From Ligilactobacillus salitolerans (GTDB lineage Bacteria; Bacillota; Bacilli; Lactobacillales; Lactobacillaceae), in NCBI RefSeq assembly GCF_003864415.1, contig NZ_BFFP01000016.1:1-46521 (forward strand): a stretch of 46,521 bases of DNA. The letters are read 5' to 3'. This document shows positions 1 through 7,703 of this stretch, piece after piece. A program made the translations under genes and the position numbers. Under the pieces are notes generated by a model. The model was not told where the DNA came from, ran no database searches, and worked only from the letters and a program-made list of their open reading frames with translations. Positions within the stretch are counted from its first letter, which is position 1, and the number at the start of each line of letters is the position of its first letter.

Positions 1-414
1 TTGTTGACTGATTCAGAAGTTGTCGACCGGCTTTTGAAAATGTCTCCTGAGCTAGCTCAGGCTTACAAGTACTATCAAGAGCTTTTACTGGCTGTACACC
101 GCAAGGATGCAGTCTTATTGAAGGAGCTCTTAAATGAGACCCAGGAACTGCCTGAGGTAATGAAAAAAGTCAATAAAACCCTGCTCGAACACTTTGATGA
201 GATCGTCAACAGCTTCAAAACCTCATATTCAAACGGCCCGGTTGAAGGCACCAACAACAAAATCAAGGTTATCAAGAAGACTGCCTATGGCTTTAGAAAC
301 TTTGCCAACTTCCGCCTGCGTATTCTCCTGGCATTAAAGACCAGTTTTTTAAGCATGAATATGCGCAGAGAGATCAAAAAAGCCACCCGTCCCATTCAGG
401 AACAGGCAGCTTGA
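1..414 (+). CDS. ISL3-family transposase, C-terminal part (runs off the window start)
   Basis: This is the C-terminal 137 residues of a DDE transposase of the ISL3 type, which moves its IS by cutting and joining DNA at the terminal repeats. The key signature is the stretch NGPVEGTNNKIKVIKK at about residues 78-93, followed by AYGFRNFANFRLRILL; it contains the last acidic residue of the catalytic DDE triad in this family. Full ISL3 transposases are usually over 400 residues. The reading frame is open at base 1, so the missing N-terminus probably lies outside the window, although a real 5' truncation cannot be excluded. A terminal inverted repeat follows downstream (449-480), so the right end of the element is intact. 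Confidence 0.85.
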   Translation: MLTDSEVVDRLLKMSPELAQAYKYYQELLLAVHRKDAVLLKELLNETQELPEVMKKVNKTLLEHFDEIVNSFKTSYSNGPVEGTNNKIKVIKKTAYGFRNFANFRLRILLALKTSFLSMNMRREIKKATRPIQEQAA

Positions 415-448
415 TCAAGCTATACCAATTTTTTGAAATTTTAAATAT

Positions 449-480
449 CATTCCCCATCAGTACCACTTGACGAAGAGCC
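449..480 (+). repeat. Right terminal inverted repeat of the ISL3-type element
   Basis: Read on the minus strand this segment begins GGCTCTTCGTCAAGTGGTAC and continues into a G-run. This resembles the terminal repeats of ISL3 elements of lactic acid bacteria, which typically begin with GGCTCTT. It lies 35 bp after the transposase stop, where such an end is expected, so I place the outer IS boundary near base 480. The matching left repeat is outside the window and was not checked. Confidence 0.6.
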
Positions 481-493
481 AGTTTTTCATTTA

Positions 494-530
494 AAAAGCC
501 CCAACCTATCTGCTTTAGGTTGGGGCTTTT
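494..530 (-). terminator. Intrinsic terminator after the MoaF-like gene
   Basis: A 15-bp perfect stem (494-508 with 516-530, core AGCCCCAACCTA) encloses a 7-nt loop. On the minus strand it is followed by a run of T, which fits termination of the gene ending at 590. It also has T on the plus side and could work in both directions. Confidence 0.75.
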
Positions 531-589
531 GAGTTCATACGATACATATTATTCGGTTTGGTAAATTTCCAGGCAGAACTTAGGAGCTC

Positions 590-913
590 TTATTGCGGGA
601 TGATCTGACCTTTTAAGCGCCAGAATTCATTGTTCGGGACACTGGTAATATTGGTGTAGCTAACTAACTTGTTGAAGTCATCAACATGAGTCACGGTATT
701 TTTACTTTCCTCTTCGGTCCAAGTGATCATTGCAAGCCCTTCTGCTAGATCCGTGATTTCGATCTCGAAATGATTGATCGTACCTGGGGCATAGAAACCA
801 TCTTCAACGACCGTGACTTCCAAATGGGTTTCATCGACGAAATGCAACTGATATTTTGAACCTTCACCAAAATCATACAAATATGTTTTGCCAATAATAT
901 TCTGTGCTGTCAT
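590..913 (-). CDS. MoaF-like small calycin-fold protein
   Basis: Predicted protein of 107 residues resembling the small MoaF-domain proteins of lactobacilli, which are thought to adopt a lipocalin-like beta barrel. Visible hallmarks are the opening IGKTYLYDFGEGSKYQLHF, alternating hydrophobic strands throughout, and TVTHVDDFNKLVSYTNI near the C-terminus. The biochemical role of these stand-alone proteins is unknown; the name comes from a molybdenum-cofactor protein and no cofactor genes are nearby. I prefer the ATG at 913 over the in-frame ATG at 922, because the GGTGGAGG Shine-Dalgarno abuts the upstream ATG but is 9 nt from the downstream one. It is monocistronic, with a terminator at 494-530. 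Family assignment is from memory of sequence pattern. Confidence 0.6.
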   Translation of the reverse strand: MTAQNIIGKTYLYDFGEGSKYQLHFVDETHLEVTVVEDGFYAPGTINHFEIEITDLAEGLAMITWTEEESKNTVTHVDDFNKLVSYTNITSVPNNEFWRLKGQIIPQ

Positions 914-1122
914 AACAATCATCCTCCACCTATTTTTATCTTATCTCTACTGTACACCTTTCGCTTTTAACTTACAATAAGTAAGTGAATGTTTCTTAGT
1001 AAAAGAAAATACCTATAGATGGAGTTTTTCAATAGTCCTAATTTGAAATTTCAAAACACAAAAAATCAGCAAGCTATTTTTCCTTTAGCTCGCCTCTTCT
1101 ATAATGACTAATGACATCAAAT

Positions 1123-1497
1123 TTAATTTGAAAAAAAGCCAAACATTGCCGGCATAGAGGCAATGCCATAGCCAATTGCTTTTTGTCTCAGGGCGGCATT
1201 GTTAATACTGCCTTCTTTCATGTCGGGTTGAATAAAGTGGTAAATGGCTGTCATAACATTCGGCAAGTTCCTCCCGTTTTTCATGTAATGATCAGAGATA
1301 CCCCGGCCTAATTGAGTGACTACTTTAATATAGGGCTCTTCGTTGTTGAGTTCGGTCGCACTTTTCAGCAAGAGTTCCATTAAATCAGGACATTTAGTCA
1401 CTTCAGTGTCATCATAGGCTGTGCTCATCATGTCCATCAGCTTTTTTTCTTTGTTTTCACTCATCAGCAGCCCCGCCTCTTTTAGTTTATTATCCAC
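1123..1497 (-). CDS. Probable bacteriocin immunity protein (enterocin A immunity type), orphan
   Basis: Protein of up to 124 residues; an ATG at residue 12 (MSENKEKK) could also be the start. The body KLMDMMSTAYDD...CPDLMELLLKSATELN...VVTQLGRGISDHYMKNGRNLP resembles the four-helix immunity proteins of class IIa bacteriocins (EntA/PedB type). These stay in the cytoplasm and protect the cell by interacting with the mannose-PTS target of the bacteriocin. Length fits, as family members are about 90-120 residues. No bacteriocin, transporter or histidine-kinase gene is adjacent, so it would be an orphan immunity gene, as is common in lactobacilli. Without a search I cannot exclude another small helical family. 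Confidence 0.5.
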   Translation of the reverse strand: MDNKLKEAGLLMSENKEKKLMDMMSTAYDDTEVTKCPDLMELLLKSATELNNEEPYIKVVTQLGRGISDHYMKNGRNLPNVMTAIYHFIQPDMKEGSINNAALRQKAIGYGIASMPAMFGFFSN

Positions 1498-1899
1498 ATG
1501 GTATCACCTTTTACCCAAAGTCGATAATATTTAACCTTTCTTCATCCTGGCTTGATTTAAGCTAGAACAAATCATGACCATGGCTGCGCTATTGTTGTTC
1601 AAAAAATACATGGCCAGTCCAATCTTACAGTTAGACCTGGATGTTGAATGGATGATCATTCTTCCTGTGCTCGGTCTGGGTTCAAGCTAAGCTATGTTTA
1701 CAAGGCCAGCGACATTTCGCATTAACTGATAAAATTACTCTCCAATCAACAACGTTGCACTTGCGTTAAAAAATTGAAATCTTTGATTAGAGAGATTTTT
1801 TACGCCATGTTACCGCCCCTTGGTTTGTGTTTGCTAGACTGAATAATTTTGGTTATAATAAATTATGTAATACGATCGTAAACAAAAGAGGCGATTTAA
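1498..1899. other. Intergenic region with a possible gene remnant
   Basis: The only coding-like item is a 38-codon plus-strand frame at 1574-1690. It begins MTMAALLLFKKYM, is hydrophobic at its end, and has no convincing ribosome-binding site. It could be a decayed fragment of a membrane-protein gene, but I do not recognise it. The right part holds the promoter and operator of the toxin-antitoxin operon. No repeats or RNA genes were recognised. Confidence 0.35.
1831..1880 (+). promoter_or_regulatory. Promoter and palindromic operator of the toxin-antitoxin operon
   Basis: A -35 box TTGCTA (1831-1836) and a perfect -10 TATAAT (1854-1859) are separated by 17 bp. Twelve bases downstream, at the expected start of transcription, lies the perfect palindrome TACGATCGTA (1871-1880). 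RelB/DinJ antitoxins autoregulate through their ribbon-helix-helix domain by binding such palindromes. The promoter is clear; the operator role is inferred from position and family. Confidence 0.65.
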
Positions 1900-2184
1900 A
1901 TGAGTAAGGCACCAATTAAAAATAAAACTGTTTCAACCCGTGTCACGTCAGAAGTTAGTGAGCGTGCCAAAGAAAATCTAGCTAAACAAGGTTTAACTGT
2001 TTCAGAATATATTCGTCTTTCATTGGTTAAAGCGGCCAATAATGAGGTACGCTTAATTAGTTTTCTCAATTCTCCTGAGGCTTTGGCAGCCAAACAAGAG
2101 GCTGAAAATGGCGCAGTGACAGAGATTGGATCTTTGGCTGATTTCGATGATTGGATCGAGCAACTAGATGAAGATGAAAATTAA
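1900..2184 (+). CDS. RelB/DinJ-family antitoxin
   Basis: Antitoxin of 94 residues for the toxin encoded just downstream. The N-terminal half (about residues 8-45) reads TVSTRVTSEVSERAKENLAKQGLTVSEYIRLSL. This is a ribbon-helix-helix DNA-binding unit: one strand, then two helices separated by the turn at GLT. The acidic C-terminus (DFDDWIEQLDEDEN) is the part expected to wrap the basic toxin. The start follows an AGAGGCG Shine-Dalgarno. Its stop overlaps the toxin start by 17 bases, which couples their translation. As in other DinJ-YafQ pairs it should repress its own promoter, where a palindrome is visible. Pairing with YafQ is supported by gene order and motif. Confidence 0.88.
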   Translation: MSKAPIKNKTVSTRVTSEVSERAKENLAKQGLTVSEYIRLSLVKAANNEVRLISFLNSPEALAAKQEAENGAVTEIGSLADFDDWIEQLDEDEN

Positions 2185-2476
2185 GGCAACCAAAGCATTT
2201 GAACGAGAATTAAAACGGCTCAACAAAAAACAGTATCCAATTAAAGTATTAAAGCCATGTTTAGCAGCAATCATTGCACAAGATCGGCAAACTTTGAAAC
2301 AGATCAAAGACCATGCCCTCCAAGGTAAGTGGCACGGATATCGGGAATTTCATCCTGCTCGTTATGGCAGCTATGGTAAGCAATATGATGGCTGGATCGT
2401 AGTTTATAAACTCGATCACGAAGAGTTGGTTTTATTGTTGGTCACCACTGGCCCACATGAAATTTTGACACAATAG
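2168..2476 (+). CDS. YafQ-family mRNA interferase toxin
   Basis: Toxin of 102 residues in the RelE/ParE superfamily. YafQ-type enzymes bind the ribosome and cut mRNA in the A site, stopping translation. Family residues are in order: DHALQGKWHGYREFH (His49 and His62), the Y-D-G-W-I-V-V-Y strand, and TGPHEIL with His97 near the C-terminus. These correspond to the histidines used for acid-base catalysis in E. coli YafQ. Length matches the family (about 90-100). It starts inside the antitoxin gene (MKMKIK; a second ATG follows two codons later). It ends before a strong hairpin at 2486-2515. All expected catalytic positions are present, so it looks functional. Confidence 0.88.
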   Translation: MKMKIKATKAFERELKRLNKKQYPIKVLKPCLAAIIAQDRQTLKQIKDHALQGKWHGYREFHPARYGSYGKQYDGWIVVYKLDHEELVLLLVTTGPHEILTQ

Positions 2477-2485
2477 GAAAGATAA

Positions 2486-2515
2486 AGCCCCTGATTTAGC
2501 TTATAATCAGGGGCT
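2486..2515. terminator. Hairpin between convergent toxin and acetyltransferase genes
   Basis: An 11-bp perfect stem (AGCCCCTGATT, 2486-2496, with 2505-2515) has an 8-nt loop. It lies between genes that end at 2476 (+) and 2526 (-). There is no long T-run on either side, so it may be a weak two-way terminator or an mRNA-end stabiliser. Confidence 0.55.
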
Positions 2516-2525
2516 ACTATTAACC

Positions 2526-3086
2526 CTAAATGTCTGCCTTTTTAATGATCCATTCGTCTTCAAGTAAGGTCCAAAGATAGCCGTCATGAAAACCGTCAGC
2601 CAATAACTCTACTGAACGTACTTCTCCGTCTAGGTGAAAGCCTGCTTTTTTTGCCACATGATTACTGCGATCATTGTCCTTAGCTGTTAAAAGCTCAATT
2701 TTGTGCAGGTTATATTCTTTAAAACCAAGATCACACATACCAGTCACTGCACGGTGCATGATACCTTTTCCCACAAAATCAGGACTGAGCCAATAGCCTA
2801 TTTCAGCTTTTTTATTACTTTCATCAAAACTGTTAAAGCTTATCATACCAGCAATTTTGTTTTGGTAGAAAATGATCGTATCTAACGCTTTGCCGTTTGC
2901 ATAATTCTGTAAAGCTTCTTTAAGTGAACCTTCTTCGTCTTCACTGCTTTTTACGAATTTTACCCAAGGTAACCAAGTACTTAATTCGGTACGGTCTTTA
3001 TCAATCAAGTTAAAAAGAATTTCAGAATCTTGGGTTGGTCTTGGTATTGCAAGGCTGACTTCATCGTCAATTTGATATGTAAACAT
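2526..3086 (-). CDS. RimL-like GNAT acetyltransferase (paralogue A)
   Basis: Acetyl-CoA-dependent N-acetyltransferase of 186 residues, of the ribosomal-protein serine acetyltransferase (RimJ/RimL) group. It begins MFTYQIDDEVSLAIPRPTQ. The acetyl-CoA site is at about residues 97-115 (AEIGYWLSPDFVGKGIMHRAV), where YWLSP and the Q/RxxGxG-like loop FVGKGI are typical. The segment NHVAKKAGFHLDGEVRS is the conserved helix-strand near the end. It is strikingly similar along its whole length to the protein at 16113-16673, so the two are paralogues. The true substrate of such proteins in lactobacilli (protein N-termini or small amines) is unknown. It is monocistronic and convergent with the toxin gene. 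Confidence 0.85.
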   Translation of the reverse strand: MFTYQIDDEVSLAIPRPTQDSEILFNLIDKDRTELSTWLPWVKFVKSSEDEEGSLKEALQNYANGKALDTIIFYQNKIAGMISFNSFDESNKKAEIGYWLSPDFVGKGIMHRAVTGMCDLGFKEYNLHKIELLTAKDNDRSNHVAKKAGFHLDGEVRSVELLADGFHDGYLWTLLEDEWIIKKADI

Positions 3087-3312
3087 GTTTTTCCCCCGGT
3101 AGTCTCAAGAATATATTTATTTCTAATAATATAACAAGAGTGTATGGATAACAATGCTACAAATGAGTACATAAACATAAGGCCTACTACTCACAAATAG
3201 ACCCAAAATTTAATTTCCTGCACCCTTTGCTTCTCTAGAGACAAATTCAGTTTCCAGCGCATAATTTGTCTAAGCAGAAATTCCCAAAATAAGTGTGTTT
3301 TTTCACCTGACT

Positions 3313-3470
3313 TTGAACTACCACCCTTTAAAAAGGGTGGATTCTGGGAACACAGCAAACTTGTCAGCTAGATTTCTCTAAACAGATAGCGGTCACTGCT
3401 ATTTACCACGGCACGTCCCGTGCCTTATTTTTATAGGCACTAGCTTAGGCTAGTGCTTTTTCTTTTTCAA
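3313..3470 (-). ncRNA. Predicted TnpB guide RNA (reRNA/omegaRNA) and right end of the IS605-type element
   Basis: Downstream of the TnpB stop, reading the minus strand, are a hairpin made of GCACTAGC and GCTAGTGC, then GGCACG/CGTGCC, then the last stem CCACCCTTT/AAAGGGTGG (3321-3340), then TAGTTCAA. A terminal hairpin followed by TTCAA is typical of IS605-type right ends. In TnpB systems the RNA from this end, overlapping the 3' part of tnpB, is the scaffold of the guide RNA. The 5' limit is arbitrary and the outer boundary (after TCAA, base 3313) is inferred. The sequence just outside would be the guide. Confidence 0.5.
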
Positions 3471-4659
3471 TTTGAGCTAGTCCACGTTTAAGAATGTTTT
3501 GACTAGCATTAAGGTCACGGTCTAAGTGGGTTCCGCAAGTCGGGCACTGCCACTCACGCACGGCTAACCACTCATGTTGACTTAAACCATCAAATTGGTG
3601 GTTGTGTTGCCCACAAGCACTGCATATCCTGCTCGTATATTTCGGGTCTACTATGATTAGTTGTTTCCCGTACCAGTCGCATTTATACTGCAACATTCTG
3701 ACCAAGTTTCCCCAACCAGCGTTGGAAATTGCCCGAGCAAGGTGGTGGTTTTTCAACATACCTTGCGTGTTGAGTTTTTCCACCACAATCACGTCGTAAC
3801 CTTGCACTAATTGCGTGGTCAGTTTTTGCAGTTTATCGTTTCGGCGGTCACTGACCTGCCGTTTGAGCTTTGCCACTGTCAGACGGGCTTGTTGGTAACG
3901 TGGAAATTGACGCAAACTAGTACGTGGAAACAAGACCTTTTCGTGCTTATCAAAGGCAATTTCCTTGAGTGCGTTTTGGCGCCGACGAGCTGTTTTGCGC
4001 TCCCACACTCTAATTTGCTGTTTAGCGTCATTATCAAAATGCACCATGTTGACTTTTTGCCCGTTAGACAAAATCATCAAACTATCTAAACCAAGGTCGA
4101 TACCGACAACCTGCTTTGTTTTGGGCTTGAGAACTTGTTTTTCGCTCTCAACCAAAACGATTGCGTAATATTGTCCTTGCGAGTTGATACGGACGGTTGC
4201 CCGTTTGACTTTGCCGGTCAAAATACGACCGGCACGAAAATAGACTTTCCCTAGTTTCGGCAGTTTCAAGTGGTGGTCATCAATGACTTTGATACTTTGA
4301 CCGTTGTTTTTAGTCGTGTAGCTTTGCGCATAGTTTTTCTTACTTTTAAAGCATGGATAGCCATTACTTAATTTCTTGTTGAAGAAACGCTGAAAAGCGT
4401 CGTGCAGATTACTGTTAGTTGCTTGTAGTGCTGTGTTGTCCACGTCTTTTAACCACGGATATTCTGCTTTTAGCGTTGTTAGCATTAAGTCCATTGCATA
4501 ATTATTTTGATACTTAGCGTTTGGATTATTCTTGTGCCTTGCACTTTGCCTAGCCAACATTTGGTTCCACACAAAACGGGTTGAACCAAAAGTCTGCTTA
4601 ATTTGCTTAATTTGTTTTTGGTTTGGATATAAGCGCATTTTAAAAGCTTTCAAAGTCAT
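3445..4659 (-). CDS. tnpB: TnpB RNA-guided nuclease of an IS200/IS605-type (IS1341-like) element
   Basis: Protein of 404 residues, ancestor-type of Cas12. TnpB uses an RNA from the element's right end to cut DNA lacking the transposon, which promotes retention of the IS. The N-terminal OrfB helix-turn-helix starts MTLKAFKMRLYPNQ. The RuvC nuclease is complete: Asp188 in VVGIDLGLDS, Glu294 in VIVVEKL, and Asp382 in HLDRDLNASQN. The zinc finger is Cys346-Cys349 (CSACG) with Cys372-Cys375 (CPTCG). I use the ATG at 4659 because GGCGG lies 8 nt upstream; a GTG at 4668 overlaps that site. No Y1 transposase (TnpA) gene accompanies it, so it is TnpB-only and would need TnpA in trans to move. Confidence 0.92.
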   Translation of the reverse strand: MTLKAFKMRLYPNQKQIKQIKQTFGSTRFVWNQMLARQSARHKNNPNAKYQNNYAMDLMLTTLKAEYPWLKDVDNTALQATNSNLHDAFQRFFNKKLSNGYPCFKSKKNYAQSYTTKNNGQSIKVIDDHHLKLPKLGKVYFRAGRILTGKVKRATVRINSQGQYYAIVLVESEKQVLKPKTKQVVGIDLGLDSLMILSNGQKVNMVHFDNDAKQQIRVWERKTARRRQNALKEIAFDKHEKVLFPRTSLRQFPRYQQARLTVAKLKRQVSDRRNDKLQKLTTQLVQGYDVIVVEKLNTQGMLKNHHLARAISNAGWGNLVRMLQYKCDWYGKQLIIVDPKYTSRICSACGQHNHQFDGLSQHEWLAVREWQCPTCGTHLDRDLNASQNILKRGLAQIEKEKALA

Positions 4660-4733
4660 TGATTTCACCGCCTTTTAATTTAAGATAGCACATTGTCAGT
4701 TCTAAGCAAGGCTTGACCGCATTTAGTGGTATT

Positions 4734-4782
4734 AGCGTGCTAAGCACGCTACGGCTATCCTTCCCCCGACTGAAGTCGGGGG
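4734..4782 (-). repeat. Left-end hairpins of the IS605-type element
   Basis: Two perfect hairpins lie upstream of tnpB: AGCGTGCT/AGCACGCT (4734-4750) and CCCCCGAC-TGAA-GTCGGGGG (4763-4782). Subterminal imperfect palindromes like these are what TnpA recognises as single-stranded DNA in IS200/IS605 elements. The exact left boundary is not visible without an empty site for comparison; it is probably between 4783 and about 4815. Confidence 0.6.
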
Positions 4783-4851
4783 CTTGTCGCCAAAATCTAA
4801 GTCAAAAATTTCAAGAAAGTTGATAATTCCCGTGGAAGCTTTCATCTTTGA

Positions 4852-5379
4852 TTATTTCTTCCATTCTGAACGCAAAACACCGTATTTGATAGAGTCCCAG
4901 TATCTTCCCTGCCAGTAGCGAACCTGCCTAACCTCGGCTTCTTTTTTCAATCCAAGACTTTCTGCTAGAGCTATCATCCGATAATTTCCCGACCATGTTG
5001 TTAATCCTATATGTGGTAGTGGGACCGTCTCAAACAACTCGTCTATCCATTGTGTTAGAGCAGCCTTGCCTATACCATGTTTCCATTGGTCTTGCTGATA
5101 CACGGTAAGGCCAACATCTAGCCATTGGTTTAATGGTTCATCGTCATAATAGGCAGAAACCATTCCCACCATTTGACCATCCACCCATATAACTTTACGA
5201 AAAGGGTTTTGCACATAGTTATTGTCCTTTGTTGAATCAACAAACTCCTTTTTTGCGGGTAGTTGATCGTGAAAGTACGGACCATTCCACTTTGTCCATT
5301 CAGCATTAGTGTCACTAAAAGCGAGGTTCCAAAAATCTGATAATTCGTTAGTTTTTAGTTCTTTTAAAGTAACTTTCAT
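4852..5379 (-). CDS. GNAT-family N-acetyltransferase
   Basis: Acetyltransferase of about 175 residues in the RimJ/RimL-like group, with no close resemblance to the two RimL paralogues in this window. Visible features are the substrate-side strand KVIWVDGQMVGMVSAYY, the acetyl-CoA strand-loop WLDVGLTVYQQDQWKHGIGKAAL (the Q/RxxGxG loop is KHGIGK), and the C-terminal NYRMIALAESLGLKKEAEVRQVRYW typical of this fold. I place the start at the ATG at 5379, with GGAGG five bases upstream, rather than the in-frame TTG at 5391 that contains the Shine-Dalgarno. It follows the broken HAD gene by 50 bp on the same strand and may be co-transcribed with it. Substrate is unknown. Confidence 0.8.
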   Translation of the reverse strand: MKVTLKELKTNELSDFWNLAFSDTNAEWTKWNGPYFHDQLPAKKEFVDSTKDNNYVQNPFRKVIWVDGQMVGMVSAYYDDEPLNQWLDVGLTVYQQDQWKHGIGKAALTQWIDELFETVPLPHIGLTTWSGNYRMIALAESLGLKKEAEVRQVRYWQGRYWDSIKYGVLRSEWKK

Positions 5380-5429
5380 CTGCTCCTCCAAATTTTGTAA
5401 TGTTTAATCATTTTAAATCGACCCCTTAA

Positions 5430-6215
5430 TCACTTTTCCCTTGCCAGTTCTTCAGATAATGAACCTACTCGGTTAATGATAGAAACAAGACTATTTGCAT
5501 TAGGAGAGCAAATAAAATTCGGCTGAAAAACACCACTTTTATTTGCACCATCTAGCTGTCCGACCCACACGCTTTTATATGCATGGTTCAACAAAATTGT
5601 GTCATTGGCATCATTACCGAAAGCTATATATTCCTTTTTTGGTAATAAACGTTGCAAGGTTGTATACTTATTAATTCCTGTCGCAGTCAAATCAAGATTG
5701 TTTTCCCCTTGATGCCTGATTATAGCTAGGCTAGTGTTGTTTTTTAACATTTTATACAAGCTGTCAAATAACGTAGGCTTTAAATTCAGTAAAATAATTT
5801 TAATTGGCTTGTTTATTTCTTCAATGGAAATATTTTCAGCAAAGTGTTCAGGGTCTAATTGCTTTAATATTTTGTTTTTTGGACTAACTCGAGCGGAGTA
5901 GTTCCAGGTATCATCAACAATGTAATCCAAGTTGTTTGCTGCGATAAGATCTTTGATGAGTTGGAAATCGTTTGATGCTATCTGCTCCATGGTTTCTATT
6001 TTGCCTTGGGCCGAAACGATTGAACCGTTACCGCCAATTAAAGTTGAGTTTTAAAAACCTCTTACAAGTGGAAGTAAGTCTCTAATGGGTCTGGCAGAAG
6101 CAAAAATGGCATTTTTACCATTATTAGAGATACTATTAATCGCTCTTACGATTGGCTTTTCAATTTTTTGACCATTAAAGCTGATTGTTCCATCAATATC
6201 AAATACAAATTTCAT
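5430..6215 (-). pseudogene. HAD hydrolase (Cof/sugar-phosphatase type) interrupted by an in-frame TAA
   Basis: A gene for a Cof-type HAD phosphatase of about 260 residues. It starts at ATG 6215 behind GGAGGAAG. The N-terminal part has the catalytic motif I, FVFDIDGTISF, and motif II region IFASARP. After ...LPLVRGF comes TAA at 6051-6053, and the same frame then continues without a break as NSTLIGGNGSIVSAQGKIETMEQ, which is the expected family sequence (LIGGNGS). It runs on to motif IV, YIAFGNDANDTILL. One base change therefore splits an otherwise intact gene; no frameshift is needed. An internal ATG at 5990 could start a C-terminal fragment, but it would lack the nucleophile Asp. Sequencing error or suppression are alternatives. 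Confidence 0.85.
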
Positions 6216-6644
6216 TTCTTCCTCCAAAAATAAAAGGGCCATTCACTCACAAATAAGCCTTCAAAGTTATTGTACTGAAACCAAAAAACTCACATAAGTG
6301 CGTAAAATGTCCCACAATAATTGCTGAAGCTTAATTATATCAAGCGGGTTCAGCCGCATAAAGAGGTTTTATTAATACAAAGGGCCAAAGGACAAAGACC
6401 TCGCTCAGTATCTTTGCTTAAAAATGACCGAGAAAAAAACACCCTCACGTTCACCTACATTCGCTATGCTCATCGCACAGACGTTTAAAAGTCCCCTTAA
6501 TAAGCACAAGAAAACTTCGTGCAAACTTCTTAACTGCTAAAAGCTTCTAATCACCTGATATATGTACAAAGTTGTAAAAGCTGCTGCAATCAAAAAAACT
6601 AAAACCGACTTAACCTTCTTTTTTGAGATTCACCTTAAATTTGC
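6216..6644. other. Intergenic region without a recognised gene
   Basis: About 430 bases between the HAD gene and a membrane-protein gene. I see no tRNA, riboswitch or tandem repeat. A minus-strand frame near 6545-6635 would give a 29-residue hydrophobic peptide ending YQVIRSF, but it has no usable start codon, so it is probably a remnant or chance. Confidence 0.4.
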
Positions 6645-7127
6645 TTAAGAAGGTAAAACAAGCAAATTTGAAGCATACAAAGCGAGTATTAAACTAATAC
6701 CAAACAGCCCCAGTACTATATGTTTAGCAGTTTTAGGCCATACGTGTTTACCTGACCATGATGCTGGTAACTGAAATAGAAACATAATCGACCCAAAGGT
6801 ATAAAAATACCAAAGCTGATCTTTTATTTCTAACAATCGTCTTACATGGCGTTCAACTACATTGCGTGCAGGTGCGCGTTGGTAGTAACTATCTTCAAAA
6901 AAGCCATGATAACCAACATGAACGTACTCAGATTTTTCATAAAAATAAAACTTTGCCGAATCAAATTTCGTTTGTCTTAAGTGCAGGTTAATCCCCAGGT
7001 TGATCGTAACTAAAACAACCAAGATAATAACTAAAAATAATGACCTTCGATATTTTTGAAAGCTTTGTTTTTTATCAAAATCGGCTTCAATTTTTGCAGA
7101 TGCTCGTAAATAATTCAGGATTTTCAT
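6645..7127 (-). CDS. Uncharacterised membrane protein, three predicted TM segments
   Basis: Protein of 160 residues when started at ATG 7127, which has AGAGG seven bases upstream; an upstream in-frame ATG at 7199 lacks a ribosome-binding site. A basic N-terminal segment (MKILNYLRASAK, then KKQSFQKYRRS) precedes TM1 (SLFLVIILVVLVTINLGINL). A roughly 55-residue extracytoplasmic part follows with a tyrosine/phenylalanine-rich stretch (FYFYEKSEYVHVGYHGFF). TM2 (LWYFYTFGSIMFLFQL) and TM3 (HIVLGLFGISLILALYAS) close the protein. I do not recognise the family. It is 9 bp or more downstream of the vanZ-like gene on the same strand, so the two may form an operon. Confidence 0.6.
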   Translation of the reverse strand: MKILNYLRASAKIEADFDKKQSFQKYRRSLFLVIILVVLVTINLGINLHLRQTKFDSAKFYFYEKSEYVHVGYHGFFEDSYYQRAPARNVVERHVRRLLEIKDQLWYFYTFGSIMFLFQLPASWSGKHVWPKTAKHIVLGLFGISLILALYASNLLVLPS

Positions 7128-7208
7128 TAAAATACCTCTATTTATATTTTTAAATCTTAACAAAAAAGACTTACCATAAATCCCAGCTTCCATCAACAAA
7201 ACACATCT

Positions 7209-7679
7209 TTAGTTCCCGTCCGCACCGTGGATGCACCGCTGAATAACCCCTTTGATCCAGACAAGAACAAGGTAACCGGCAAAGACCCCTAATGCATTGG
7301 CAATGACATCATTAATGTCGACCCAGCGGCTGGTCAGCTGCAGGTTATCCAAGATCAACTGGGTTGATTCGATCAAGCCCCCCACTACGATGCCCAACCC
7401 AGCACTTCGCCAAAGTGAAAGAGGTTTTCTGACTAGCAGAGCAGTAAAGACGCCAAATGGTACTGTCATCAACACATTCAAGTAAAACTGAATGTCCAGC
7501 ATTTCCGCAAATGGTAACCAGATAAATGGTGCTTTTCCTAAATAAATATAGGGCACTGGATTATTGGCTGGGATCACCAGCGGTAACGTCGGCGAAAAGC
7601 AAAGGTAGCCGACCGCTAATATGTAAAAGATAAAAGCCAGCCAGAGAACGATCCGGACTGACTTCTTTTTTTGTTCCAA
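7209..7679 (-). CDS. VanZ-like membrane protein
   Basis: Integral membrane protein of 156 residues with about four hydrophobic segments. The VanZ-family signature is clear: the first TM ends in YLCFSPTLP, the middle has NVLMTVPFG, and the third region reads ESTQLILDNLQLTSRWVDINDVIANALGVFAGY, with the conserved E-x-x-Q and D-x-x-D-x-x-x-N positions. VanZ itself gives low-level teicoplanin resistance; most chromosomal VanZ-like proteins have no assigned role. The start is TTG at 7679 with GGAG eight bases upstream. It follows the hydroxyacid dehydrogenase gene by 24 bp on the same strand and may be read with it. Confidence 0.85.
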   Translation of the reverse strand: MEQKKKSVRIVLWLAFIFYILAVGYLCFSPTLPLVIPANNPVPYIYLGKAPFIWLPFAEMLDIQFYLNVLMTVPFGVFTALLVRKPLSLWRSAGLGIVVGGLIESTQLILDNLQLTSRWVDINDVIANALGVFAGYLVLVWIKGVIQRCIHGADGN

Positions 7680-7703
7680 AATAATTACTCCAACTTTCTG
7701 CCT

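Noticed and set aside
6545-6635. Small hydrophobic peptide frame on the minus strand
   Set aside because: It follows a stop without any usable start codon or ribosome-binding site.
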